32,870 nucleotides of DNA from Bacteroidetes bacterium HGW-Bacteroidetes-17 (GTDB lineage: Bacteria; Bacteroidota; Bacteroidia; Bacteroidales; GCA-2711565), in NCBI GenBank assembly GCA_002840985.1, contig PHDM01000026.1, positions 1-32,870 on the forward strand, in the 5' to 3' direction. Numbering within the stretch: position 1 is the stretch's first letter; each line of letters begins with the position of its first letter. Of this stretch, positions 24,026 to 32,057 are shown in pieces. The notes below the pieces were generated by a model that was not told the DNA's origin, did not search any database, and was given only the letters and a program-made list of their open reading frames with translations. The position numbers and the translations under genes are program-made.

Positions 24026-26116
24026 TCATTTATTTTCTTGAGCCTGAATAGCGGTAATCAACACAGTATTTACAATATCTTTAACGGTGCAACCCCTGCT
24101 TAAATCGTTGATTGGTTTGTTTAATCCCTGTGAAACAGGGCCAACTGCTACTGCATTAGCTGATCGCTGAACTGCCTTGTAAGTATTGTTTCCTGTATTC
24201 AGGTCCGGGAAAATGAAAACGGTTGCTTTACCGGCAACTTCACTATTCGGCATTTTTTGGATCGCTACTGTTGGATCAATCGCGGCGTCATATTGAATCG
24301 GTCCTTCAATTTTTAAATCAGGTCGGCGGCTTTGAGCAATTTCCGTTGCTTGTCGTACTTTATCAACATCCGCACCTTTACCCGATTTACCCGTAGAATA
24401 AGATAACATTGCAATTCGCGGTTCAATTCCAAACATCAATGCAGTATCGGCAGTACTGATGGCTATATCTGCCAATTGTTCAGCATCTGGATTGGTATTT
24501 AAGGCACAATCTCCATAAAGCAAAACCTTGTCTTCAAAACACATTAAAAAGCTTGATGAAACAATCGAAAAACCTGGTTTGGTTTTGATAAATTCAAAAG
24601 CAGGGCGAATGGTATGTTGGGTTGTATGTGCAGCGCCTGAAACCATTCCGTCGGCGTGGCCTTTATAAACCATCATGGTTCCTAAATAGCTCACATCCTG
24701 CATCAAATCAACAGCCATTGCCTTGGTGATTCCTTTTTCTTTTCTTAATTTATAATAAGTAGCCGAATAGTCGTTAATCAAATCATTATCGAATGGATCA
24801 ATAATATTTACTCCGGCAAGTTTTAACTGTAGTGACTCTGCTTTTTTATAGATTTCTACTTCGTTTCCAAGTAAGGTAATATCGACAGCTTTTCGCTTTA
24901 ACAATATTTCACAAGCCCTTAAAATACGTTCATCATCACCTTCGGGCAATACAATGTGTTTATGATGCGCTCTTGCACGTTCAAATAATAAATACTCGAA
25001 CATAATTGGGGTGAGTACTTTGGAAGGAGTGAAGCTTATTAAATCAGTCAGCTCTTTTTCTTCAACATGTGATTCAAAAAGACCCAGAGCTGCAGCCATT
25101 TTACGTTCGTTGCTTGCTTTCAGAACGGTTTTTATGTTATGTACTTTTAAAGCTGTTGTATAAGTGTCATCGGCAACTTGAAGAACAGCAATAGGAAGTT
25201 TTTTTATTCCTGTAATCAAATTCATAATTTCCTTGCTGGGTTTGTATCCACCGGTAAGGAGAATTCCCGCGATCTTTGGGAAATTTTCGGAAATATAAGT
25301 CATGAAAAGACTGATAATAACATCCGGGCGATCACCAGGCGTTATCACAAGTGCCCCTGCTTTGGTATGTTCCAGCACATGTTCGATACTCATTGCACCA
25401 ATATGGTATTCGTCAACATCATAATCTAAAACCACGTCATCACCATAAATCTTGGTAGCCTTTAATGCATTGCTGATTTGACGTATAGTAAGTTTTTGTA
25501 ATAATGCCAATTCAGGAATTACAATATTTATTTCTTTATCAGTATGTTCTAACTTTATAAAGTTTTCAATTTTAGGTTTATCTTCAAATTTAACCCGATT
25601 TGCAAACATTCCGAAATAGGAACATTTTTCATTGGCTAAGATTTTTTTATTGAGATGAATGGTCCTTTTTATTTCTTCGACGCTTTTAGCGTATCCATTT
25701 ATTACAATAATGATTGGTGAACCCAAGTTATTGGCAACCCTTGCATTAAAATCAAATTCAAATGGTCGTAGGGATCCTGTAAAATCTGTTCCTTCAATTA
25801 AAACAAAATCACATTTTGATTCAAGTTGCTTATATTTATTGAGAATAGCGGAAAATAGGCTATCCATATCATCTTTCCGAATGAAATCAAAGGCTTCCTC
25901 GTCGTTTAAACCATACAGTTCCCTGTGCTCAAAAGGAAGTTTAAAATGCTGACGGATAAGTTCAATATGTGGATCGTTACCTTGACTTATATTTACGATT
26001 GGTCGAAAAATTCCGACACGTTTCAAATTTCGTAGTAGAATGTTCATGATCCCTAAAACGATGAGGGATTTGCCGGAGTAAGCTTCTGCTGCAGCTATGT
26101 ACAGATTTTTTGTCAT
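24026..26116 (-). CDS. pta: Phosphate acetyltransferase (long, three-domain form)
   Basis: Converts acetyl-CoA and phosphate to acetyl phosphate and CoA, the first step of acetate formation, in the cytosol. The 696 aa match the long Pta form. It has an N-terminal P-loop-like domain (AAAEAYSGKS, 8-17, related to dethiobiotin synthetase), a central DRTGG domain (about 215-325, GALVITPGDRPDVI) and the C-terminal PTA catalytic domain (about 370-690) with VLPEGDDERILRA, GMVSGAAHTTQHTIRPA and FIFPDLNTGNNTYKAVQR. The usual partner ackA is not next to it in this window. A good promoter box precedes it, and it seems to be transcribed alone. Confidence 0.95.
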   Translation of the reverse strand: MTKNLYIAAAEAYSGKSLIVLGIMNILLRNLKRVGIFRPIVNISQGNDPHIELIRQHFKLPFEHRELYGLNDEEAFDFIRKDDMDSLFSAILNKYKQLESKCDFVLIEGTDFTGSLRPFEFDFNARVANNLGSPIIIVINGYAKSVEEIKRTIHLNKKILANEKCSYFGMFANRVKFEDKPKIENFIKLEHTDKEINIVIPELALLQKLTIRQISNALKATKIYGDDVVLDYDVDEYHIGAMSIEHVLEHTKAGALVITPGDRPDVIISLFMTYISENFPKIAGILLTGGYKPSKEIMNLITGIKKLPIAVLQVADDTYTTALKVHNIKTVLKASNERKMAAALGLFESHVEEKELTDLISFTPSKVLTPIMFEYLLFERARAHHKHIVLPEGDDERILRACEILLKRKAVDITLLGNEVEIYKKAESLQLKLAGVNIIDPFDNDLINDYSATYYKLRKEKGITKAMAVDLMQDVSYLGTMMVYKGHADGMVSGAAHTTQHTIRPAFEFIKTKPGFSIVSSSFLMCFEDKVLLYGDCALNTNPDAEQLADIAISTADTALMFGIEPRIAMLSYSTGKSGKGADVDKVRQATEIAQSRRPDLKIEGPIQYDAAIDPTVAIQKMPNSEVAGKATVFIFPDLNTGNNTYKAVQRSANAVAVGPVSQGLNKPINDLSRGCTVKDIVNTVLITAIQAQENK

Positions 26117-26156
26117 TAATTCAAATAGGCTTAAAATAGATATTATAAATACGGTG

Positions 26157-26164
26157 CAAAGATA
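26157..26164 (-). promoter_or_regulatory. Candidate -7 promoter box for pta
   Basis: TATCTTTG followed by C on the minus strand, an exact TAnnTTTG match 40 bases before the pta start codon. The -33 region is A/T-rich with a possible TTG about 24 bases upstream. Confidence 0.5.
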
Positions 26165-26275
26165 ACAAAGCTATTGTTAAGAATTAAACAATAAAAAGAT
26201 TATTTCTGGAAAGATTATATTGATAAAAGATTTATTGATATGCAATTAAATAGGAGGTTGAGCTTTAATCAAAAG

Positions 26276-26396
26276 AATTCCTCGAAGCTCTGCTTCGCGG
26301 TAAGAATTCAGAAGGGGGATTAACATATCTTCAAAAAAATTCTGACTTCTGTATTCTATATTCCAGATACCTCGCAGCTCTGCTACGGGGTAGTTC
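26276..26396. repeat. Twin palindrome element in the gldG-pta gap
   Basis: Two related 25-base imperfect palindromes lie at 26279-26303 and 26371-26395 within the 341-base gap. Both share the core CCTCGnAGCTCTGCTnCG and fold as hairpins around TCT. They differ at four of 25 positions, and one pair of changes keeps base pairing (A-T versus C/A). Between them AGAATTCAGAAG (26303-26314) and CTTCTGTATTCT (26347-26358) form an inverted repeat with 11 of 12 matches. Apart from this element and the pta promoter, the gap shows nothing else. Confidence 0.65.
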
Positions 26397-26457
26397 ATTA
26401 TATCTTTAATATTCCATTTTTATCCATTGATAAGATAAGTATTGCTTAAGTTAATGC

Positions 26458-28182
26458 TTATCCGGCATACTTTTTTCGGCGAATCATAAATAGAATAATA
26501 CCAAAAAGAATGACTAACATGATTGGGACCAAACTGTTTAATAATTGCCAGTATATCCTGTCCTTGGTTATTTTTGCTTTGTCGAGCAATCGCAGTTTTA
26601 ACTCACGGTTCCGCAAGCTGATCAAACCTTTACCATCCGTAAGGTAATTCATTGCATTTAATATAAAATCCTTATTTCCATAAGTTTGTCCGGTATATTG
26701 ATCATAGCCTAGTGGAAGCGGATAGAATTGTGTACGATGTAATTGGTTTTTTATCAAATCTCCATCTGTGATGACAATCATCTGGGTCGATACACTATTT
26801 TCAAGGAATTTGGAGTTTTGAAATTCATTCGAGAGTGGTGAGAATCGATTCTTAAATACGGATTCGAATTCACCTTCGAGCAATACTGCAATACTTTGTG
26901 ATCCCTGATTAAAAAACCGTGGGTCAGGTTCCGATTGTAAAATATCGAAACTGATGATGGCAGGTGTATTGATAGTCCTTGAATAATTAGAACTTGACAA
27001 TAAAATAGTCTTAACTATTCCACTTTTTGAAAGGGGATCAATACTACTCACAAATTCAGTACTGATCGAGTTCAGGTTTTTAACAATGGGATGATTCGAT
27101 TGCGGACCAATTGCCGGAAAATAAAACCAGGGGAAAAAATCAATTTTTGCCTGTGTGCCAACTTGCCCCGTTCGCAACGGAATTTTCCGGGAATTCAAAT
27201 CCATGATCAGGTTGTTCTTAAGCCTCACCCCATAAGTGAAAAGCTGGTCATCGAGATTTAAATATTTGCTGATGGCCATGATGGATTGATTATTTTTGAG
27301 GCTATCCATCGAAGCATCAACCGGATCAATTAGCCACAATATTTTTCCTCCAATCATGATGTATTGATCGATTACATATTTATCGGCTTCAGTAAAGACC
27401 TTTTCAGGTTTAGCAATAATGATGGTCGCGTACTTTGGCTGCATCGAATCAGTCCCAAAATTTTCAATCAGAGATTTGGGATTGCCAAGAATTTCAACCT
27501 CATTTAATCGATAATCCTTGGTAAGTGCTTCAGTTATATCCGCGATGAATTCACGACCTAATTCTCCATGCCCCTTTAAAAAAGCGATATCAGGTTTGGT
27601 TTTGTTAATCAATCTTTTTATCGCGCTTGCGATACTAAACTCAAGTGATTGGATAGAATTGTTTAATACGGCTTCGGGTGGGACGCCCAATTGCGTTTTT
27701 AATAAATCCATTGGAAGTTCATTCATGTTATGACTAACGATTGCACCCGGGAAAATCAGTTGTTGTTTTAACCCATCTTTGGTTTTAACCTGAAGGTCAG
27801 TCTGTGTAAGTCCTTTGTCGATTAATTCCTGATATAGTTGATTGCGTTTATTGTTGTCTTTTTCCTGATTGGGATTGATAAATCGAAAACGGATATTTTT
27901 ATTGTATGCCTGAAATTCATTCAGCATCTCCTTTGTTTTCTGTTTTAAACGCATAAATCCGGCCGGAAAATCTCCTTCCAGATACACATTGAAAAATATT
28001 TCATCATTAACCGATTTCAATAAGGTTTTACTTTCATCAGAAAGCGAATATCTTTTTTCTGAACTCCAATCCCATCTTACATAATAAATAGAACTGAGCC
28101 AGTTGATTAAAAACAGCGCTGCCAAAACAAATAAAATTTGTTTCAGTGTTTTGATCCAATGAGATTTGCCTTTACTTACCAT
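26458..28182 (-). CDS. gldG: Gliding motility ABC-transporter-associated protein GldG
   Basis: A 574-residue membrane protein of the GldG/ABC_transp_aux family. With GldF and the ATPase GldA it forms an ABC-type complex associated with gliding in Flavobacterium. One membrane segment near the N-terminus (about 14-34) and one near the C-terminus (about 548-567, LVPIMLVILFGIILFMI) flank a large periplasmic domain. That domain has FFNVYLEGDFPAGFMRLKQ, PDIAFLKGHGELG and GGKILWLIDPVDASMDSL motifs. The length and the gldF-gldG order are typical. Its start overlaps the end of gldF by 7 bases, indicating translational coupling. gldA is not in this window. Confidence 0.92.
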   Translation of the reverse strand: MVSKGKSHWIKTLKQILFVLAALFLINWLSSIYYVRWDWSSEKRYSLSDESKTLLKSVNDEIFFNVYLEGDFPAGFMRLKQKTKEMLNEFQAYNKNIRFRFINPNQEKDNNKRNQLYQELIDKGLTQTDLQVKTKDGLKQQLIFPGAIVSHNMNELPMDLLKTQLGVPPEAVLNNSIQSLEFSIASAIKRLINKTKPDIAFLKGHGELGREFIADITEALTKDYRLNEVEILGNPKSLIENFGTDSMQPKYATIIIAKPEKVFTEADKYVIDQYIMIGGKILWLIDPVDASMDSLKNNQSIMAISKYLNLDDQLFTYGVRLKNNLIMDLNSRKIPLRTGQVGTQAKIDFFPWFYFPAIGPQSNHPIVKNLNSISTEFVSSIDPLSKSGIVKTILLSSSNYSRTINTPAIISFDILQSEPDPRFFNQGSQSIAVLLEGEFESVFKNRFSPLSNEFQNSKFLENSVSTQMIVITDGDLIKNQLHRTQFYPLPLGYDQYTGQTYGNKDFILNAMNYLTDGKGLISLRNRELKLRLLDKAKITKDRIYWQLLNSLVPIMLVILFGIILFMIRRKKYAG

Positions 28183-28913
28183 TTCCGTCTCCCTAATAAT
28201 ATTTTAGTAAAATAGATGAATAAAGAAATGATACTTAGAAAATAAATAAGATCGCGTGTATCAAGTACCCCACGACTAATTGAAGTATAATGTGCACTAA
28301 TTCCCAGATTTTGGATCAGTAAGGACAGGTTGTTAAAGCTTTCAGCCTGAGAAATATAATCTAGACCCAAATAAAAAAAAGCACTCAATGTAATTGCAGC
28401 AATAAACGATAAAATCTGATTATTTGTTAAAACCGAAGAAAATATGCCAATGGAGACAAAAGTGGCACCCAGTAAGATCAGTCCGGTAAAAGATCCCCAA
28501 AATGCACCAAAATCAAGATTTCCTTTGGGAAACCCTAGTTGATAAACCGAATAAAAATAGATCAGGGTAGGGATAATCGAAAAAATGACCAAAGCCAAGG
28601 CAGCTAAATATTTTGCCAGTATAATATTTAAATCACTGATGGGTTTAGTCAATAAAAGTTCAATGGTTCCACTGCGATGCTCTTCAGAGAAAAAACGCAT
28701 CGTAAGTGCCGGTATCAGAAACATAAAAGTATAAGGAGCAATACCGAACAAACCATCCAAATCAGCATATCCATAATCCAACATGTTCAAATTGCCGGGT
28801 AAAATCCATAAAAACAAACTGTTAATCAATAAAAAAACGATCACGACTACATAAGCAGTTAAAGAATTGAAAAATCCAAAAAATTCTTTTTTAAAAATTG
28901 TGATCATCAACAA
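28176..28913 (-). CDS. gldF: Gliding motility ABC transporter permease GldF
   Basis: A 245-residue ABC-2-type permease with about six membrane segments. It shows the family motif RSGTIELLLTKPISDLNII at about 90-108 and a cytoplasmic N-terminus (ITIFKKEFFGFF). It pairs with GldG, whose gene it overlaps by 7 bases. The start could be residue 1 (28913) or Met3 (28907, MITIFKKE); the second gives the more usual N-terminus. The gene lies 86 bases downstream of the SAM hydroxide adenosyltransferase gene on the same strand, with a small stem-loop between them. Confidence 0.92.
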   Translation of the reverse strand: MLMITIFKKEFFGFFNSLTAYVVVIVFLLINSLFLWILPGNLNMLDYGYADLDGLFGIAPYTFMFLIPALTMRFFSEEHRSGTIELLLTKPISDLNIILAKYLAALALVIFSIIPTLIYFYSVYQLGFPKGNLDFGAFWGSFTGLILLGATFVSIGIFSSVLTNNQILSFIAAITLSAFFYLGLDYISQAESFNNLSLLIQNLGISAHYTSISRGVLDTRDLIYFLSIISLFIYFTKILLGRRKW

Positions 28914-28943
28914 AAAAATTAAACGCTAAAATAATGAATAATT

Positions 28944-28962
28944 GAGAAACGCTATGTTTCTC
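28944..28962 (-). terminator. Stem-loop between the SAM hydrolase and gldF genes
   Basis: Perfect 7-bp stem GAGAAAC / GTTTCTC with a 5-base loop, about 38 bases after the adenosyltransferase stop. It lacks a clean T tract on the minus strand, so it may be a weak or partial terminator. Confidence 0.3.
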
Positions 28963-28999
28963 GAAATATTACGAATTGGTATTCAAAATTGAATTGAAA

Positions 29000-29776
29000 T
29001 CATTTTTCGAATTCGATCCTAATCGCGTCATTTATGGCTATGCCAAGCAAGCTTCCAGCGTTTCCCTGATTAATGGCTATTTCCAAATGGCCATTTGAGG
29101 CAAAAACTGCAACCGTTTCTCCTGTCGGGACATCAAGATATGATTGTGCGATTGATCTGATTTGCACCCCCCTGAGCTGGATTGCAAATTTTTTACCATT
29201 TCCAACTTTATCGAAAAGATCTTTTGTAATATTCGTGATCAGGTTTTCATAACCATCAATATGAATAACCATGCCTTTAATCAGCATTTCTTCGACGGTA
29301 GGCTTGAATAACATCTTCGTTTGAATGTTTTTCAATGGATTCCCTAATTCCTCAATTGGGTTACCGTTTGCCAGATGAACGGCAGCTTTTACAAAGCGAT
29401 CGCGAGCTGAAAAAGTAAAAAAATCAGTGTCTTGTGGAATAGTAAGTTCAACTATTTTCTCCGGTTGATCGGTAAATATCATTGAAAAAATACCATTGTC
29501 GGTACCAATAAAATATTGATTGTGATGATAAAGAACAACGTGGGAATCTTTATCAGATTCTTCTGTATTTACGCCAATGATATGAATACTTCCTTCCGGG
29601 AAATCCTGATAACAATTCTTGATCACAAATGCTGCATGTTCAATATTGAACGGACTGATTTGATGCGAAATGTCAATGATATTAACTTCCTGAATATTGG
29701 CAAGAATCTTACCTTTTACTGAAGCCAAATAGTGATCCCTTAATCCCCAGTCACTGGTTAATGTAATTATTGGCAT
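29000..29776 (-). CDS. S-adenosyl-L-methionine hydroxide adenosyltransferase (SAM hydrolase)
   Basis: A 258-residue member of the DUF62 family, which shares its fold with fluorinase and chlorinase. Family enzymes split S-adenosylmethionine into adenosine and methionine using water. The N-terminal signature ITLTSDWGLRDHYLASVKG (4-22) supplies the Asp/Trp/Arg contacts. NIIDISHQISPFNIEHAAFV and IGTDNGIFS follow, and a small C-terminal barrel ends in GSLLGIAINDAIRIEF. There is no sign of the halogenase-specific loop, so water-dependent hydrolysis is the default. It is transcribed divergently from the PhoH-like gene from overlapping mirror-image promoters. Confidence 0.9.
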   Translation of the reverse strand: MPIITLTSDWGLRDHYLASVKGKILANIQEVNIIDISHQISPFNIEHAAFVIKNCYQDFPEGSIHIIGVNTEESDKDSHVVLYHHNQYFIGTDNGIFSMIFTDQPEKIVELTIPQDTDFFTFSARDRFVKAAVHLANGNPIEELGNPLKNIQTKMLFKPTVEEMLIKGMVIHIDGYENLITNITKDLFDKVGNGKKFAIQLRGVQIRSIAQSYLDVPTGETVAVFASNGHLEIAINQGNAGSLLGIAINDAIRIEFEK

Positions 29777-29814
29777 ACGATATTATATTAACTTCCGTTT
29801 ACTTTAGGAAATTA

Positions 29815-29837
29815 TTAATTTTGTAATTCAAAATTAA
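29815..29837. promoter_or_regulatory. Mirror-image divergent -7 boxes forming a palindrome
   Basis: TTAATTTTG (29815-29823), five bases, then CAAAATTAA (29829-29837): a perfect 9-bp inverted repeat. Each arm contains an exact TAnnTTTG box (TAATTTTG), one facing the PhoH-like gene (plus, 29816-29823) and one facing the SAM hydrolase gene (minus, 29829-29836). The -7 boxes are so close that both promoters probably cannot be occupied at once. Confidence 0.5.
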
Positions 29838-29882
29838 GAAAATTATCACTGTAAATAAGAATAATCAATTTTTTAAAACGTA

Positions 29883-30842
29883 ATGCCGATGATAGAGAAA
29901 ACGATCATGCTTGATGATTACAATCCGTTGGAAATTTTGGGGGTTAATGATGTGAACTTGGAGCAAATCAAAAAGTATTTTTCGAAATTAAAGGTGATTG
30001 CCAGGGGGAATGCGATTAAACTAATTGGCCCGGAAAATGAAATTCAATTATTCGAAGAAAAGTTTTCTTTAGTTCTGCTTACCCATGACAAGTTCGGGCG
30101 TATAACGGAGAATGATATAAATCAGATACTGGAAACTACAGAAGCTGAATTTAATGCCAAAAATGGTGATTCTTCAGAGGTCCTTGTACATGGTCGTAAT
30201 GGATTGATGGTTAAAGCCAGAACAGAGAATCAAAAGAAGATGGTAGAAGCCATTGACAAAAATGACATGTTATTTGCGATTGGTCCTGCCGGTACCGGAA
30301 AAACATATACAGCTGTAGCATTGGCTGTCAGGGCTTTAAAAAATAAAGAAATCCGAAGAATTGTATTGACCAGACCTGCGGTTGAAGCAGGTGAAAATCT
30401 GGGTTTTTTGCCAGGTGATTTAAAAGATAAATTAGATCCATATTTACAGCCACTTTATGATGCTTTACGCGACATGATTCCAACGCAAAAATTATTGACC
30501 TACATGGAAGATGGGACCATTGAAATTGCTCCGCTTGCTTTCATGCGAGGAAGAACTTTAGATAATGTATTTGCCATCCTGGATGAAGCTCAGAATGCAA
30601 CATCAAATCAACTTAAAATGTTTTTGACCCGTATGGGTCGTTCCGCAAAATTTGTGATAACAGGTGATGTGACACAAATTGATTTACCCAAAAACCAGTC
30701 TTCAGGCTTAATTGAGGCTCAACGGATTTTGAAGGGCATCAAAGGGATTTCCTTCATTGAATTGGGTAAAGAAGACATTATTCGCCATAAACTGGTGACT
30801 AATATAGTTAATGCTTATTCAAAAAATCAAAACGAAAAATAA
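29883..30842 (+). CDS. PhoH-family (PhoL-like) ATPase
   Basis: A 319-residue P-loop ATPase of the PhoH family, often linked to RNA metabolism and ribosome maturation. The Walker A motif is GPAGTGKT (134-141), the Walker B region is [10 protein letters not shown] (231-240), and [19 protein letters not shown] (162-180) is the family signature. The N-terminal 110 residues include the KH-like small domain seen in PhoL ([16 protein letters not shown]). The start could be ATG 29883 or ATG 29889 (MIEKTIML). purC follows after 7 bases, so the two are co-transcribed; this pairing recurs in Bacteroidota as far as I recall. Confidence 0.92.
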   Translation: MPMIEKTIMLDDYNPLEILGVNDVNLEQIKKYFSKLKVIARGNAIKLIGPENEIQLFEEKFSLVLLTHDKFGRITENDINQILETTEAEFNAKNGDSSEVLVHGRNGLMVKARTENQKKMVEAIDKNDMLFAIGPAGTGKTYTAVALAVRALKNKEIRRIVLTRPAVEAGENLGFLPGDLKDKLDPYLQPLYDALRDMIPTQKLLTYMEDGTIEIAPLAFMRGRTLDNVFAILDEAQNATSNQLKMFLTRMGRSAKFVITGDVTQIDLPKNQSSGLIEAQRILKGIKGISFIELGKEDIIRHKLVTNIVNAYSKNQNEK

Positions 30843-30849
30843 TAGCAAT

Positions 30850-31797
30850 ATGAAAAATGCCATTGTAAAAACCGATTTCAATTTCCCTAACCAAAAGGGT
30901 GTATATAAAGGAAAAGTCCGAGACGTTTATAATATCAACGATGAATTGCTTGTTATGATTGCTTCCGATCGAATTTCGGCTTTTGATGTGGTGCTTCCTA
31001 AAGGTATTCCTTACAAAGGACAGGTACTCAACCAAATTGCTGCCAAATTTTTAGATGTGACTGCCGACATTGTTCCAAACTGGAAATTGGCTGTTCCTGA
31101 TCCAATGGTAACCGTTGGCCATTATTGTGACCCCGTAAAGGTTGAAATGGTAATCAGGGGCTATTTGTCGGGTCATGCCTGGAGAGAATATCGGGAAGGT
31201 AAAAGAAGTATCTGTGGAGTGGCTATGCCGGATGGCTTGAAAGAAAACGATAAATTCCCTGAACCCATTTTAACTCCAACAACCAAGGCAGCAGTGGGTC
31301 ATGATGAGGACATTTCACGCGAAGAAATTATCAGGCTTGGACTGGTTGAAGAGAAGGATTATATTCAATTGGAAAATTACACCAAAGCTTTATTTCAAAG
31401 AGGTACGGAGATCGCGGCTACAATGGGTTTAATTTTAGTGGATACAAAATATGAATTTGGTAAAGTTGGAGATAAAATTTATTTGATTGATGAAATTCAT
31501 ACTCCCGATTCTTCAAGATATTTCTATAAGGATGGATATCAGAAAAGACAAAATGCAGGAGAATCTCAAAAACAACTTTCAAAAGAATTTGTGAGAGAAT
31601 GGTTGATGGCAAATGGCTTTCAGGGTAAAGATGGTCAGAAAGTGCCCGAAATGCATGACGAGTTTGTAAACTCAGTATCTGAGCGATATATCGAATTGTA
31701 CGAGCACATTACCGGCGATAATTTTGTTAAAGCCGATAGCAATGATGTTTTAGCAAGGGTTGAGAAAAATATCAATCAATATCTGAAGAACAGATAA
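30850..31797 (+). CDS. purC: Phosphoribosylaminoimidazole-succinocarboxamide synthase
   Basis: SAICAR synthetase, which joins aspartate to CAIR using ATP in purine biosynthesis (cytosol). This is the longer form of 315 aa. Motifs: YKGKVRDVY (19-27) and [14 protein letters not shown] (37-50) for ATP binding, [12 protein letters not shown] for the substrate, [11 protein letters not shown] and [12 protein letters not shown] near the C-terminus. The start at 30850 is chosen because family members begin close to this point and the PhoH-like gene ends 7 bases before. An in-frame ATG at 30811 would overlap that gene and add 13 residues without similarity. Confidence 0.95.
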   Translation: MKNAIVKTDFNFPNQKGVYKGKVRDVYNINDELLVMIASDRISAFDVVLPKGIPYKGQVLNQIAAKFLDVTADIVPNWKLAVPDPMVTVGHYCDPVKVEMVIRGYLSGHAWREYREGKRSICGVAMPDGLKENDKFPEPILTPTTKAAVGHDEDISREEIIRLGLVEEKDYIQLENYTKALFQRGTEIAATMGLILVDTKYEFGKVGDKIYLIDEIHTPDSSRYFYKDGYQKRQNAGESQKQLSKEFVREWLMANGFQGKDGQKVPEMHDEFVNSVSERYIELYEHITGDNFVKADSNDVLARVEKNINQYLKNR

Positions 31798-31869
31798 TTA
31801 AAGTTCAGATCCGTATTTGATTTAGAAGGCACTAAAATAAAAGCTCCTTAATTGTTTTAAATTAAGATA

Positions 31870-31977
31870 TAAGACGTTAAACTCTGGATATTAGACAAAA
31901 GTTAACCTACTAACTACTAACTACTGTCTACTATATTCTGTATGTCTATAGTCTAACTTCTAATATCTAACGTCTTA
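31870..31977. repeat. Inverted element built of TCTAAnn heptads, copy 2
   Basis: Related to the element at 15276-15348. The left end reads TAAGACGTTAA and the right end TTCTAATATCTAACGTCTTA, again inverted. The inner part is longer: from 31910 to 31977 the sequence runs in ten successive 7-base units (CTAACTA, CTAACTA, CTGTCTA, CTATATT, CTGTATG, TCTATAG, TCTAACT, TCTAATA, TCTAACG, TCTTA). Similarity to copy 1 continues for about 30 bases after the right end. It sits between the 3' ends of purC and dnaB in a 260-base gap with no other feature. Confidence 0.75.
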
Positions 31978-32057
31978 TTAGCCCAATGGGATAAATATCA
32001 GATAGGTTGAATACTGTTTAAATATCGAATCCAGATTTGAATTAGTTCTATTCTTAT

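Noticed and set aside
29000-29776. Fluorinase or chlorinase
   Set aside because: The fold family is shared, but no halogenase-specific insertion is visible; the SAM hydrolase branch is the default.
30811-30849. Upstream extension of purC to ATG 30811
   Set aside because: It overlaps the end of the PhoH-like gene in another frame; the ATG at 30850 gives the conserved N-terminus.
31904-31980. CRISPR array or plain microsatellite
   Set aside because: Units are 7 bases with no spacers, and the array lies within an inverted element that has a related copy at 15276-15348.
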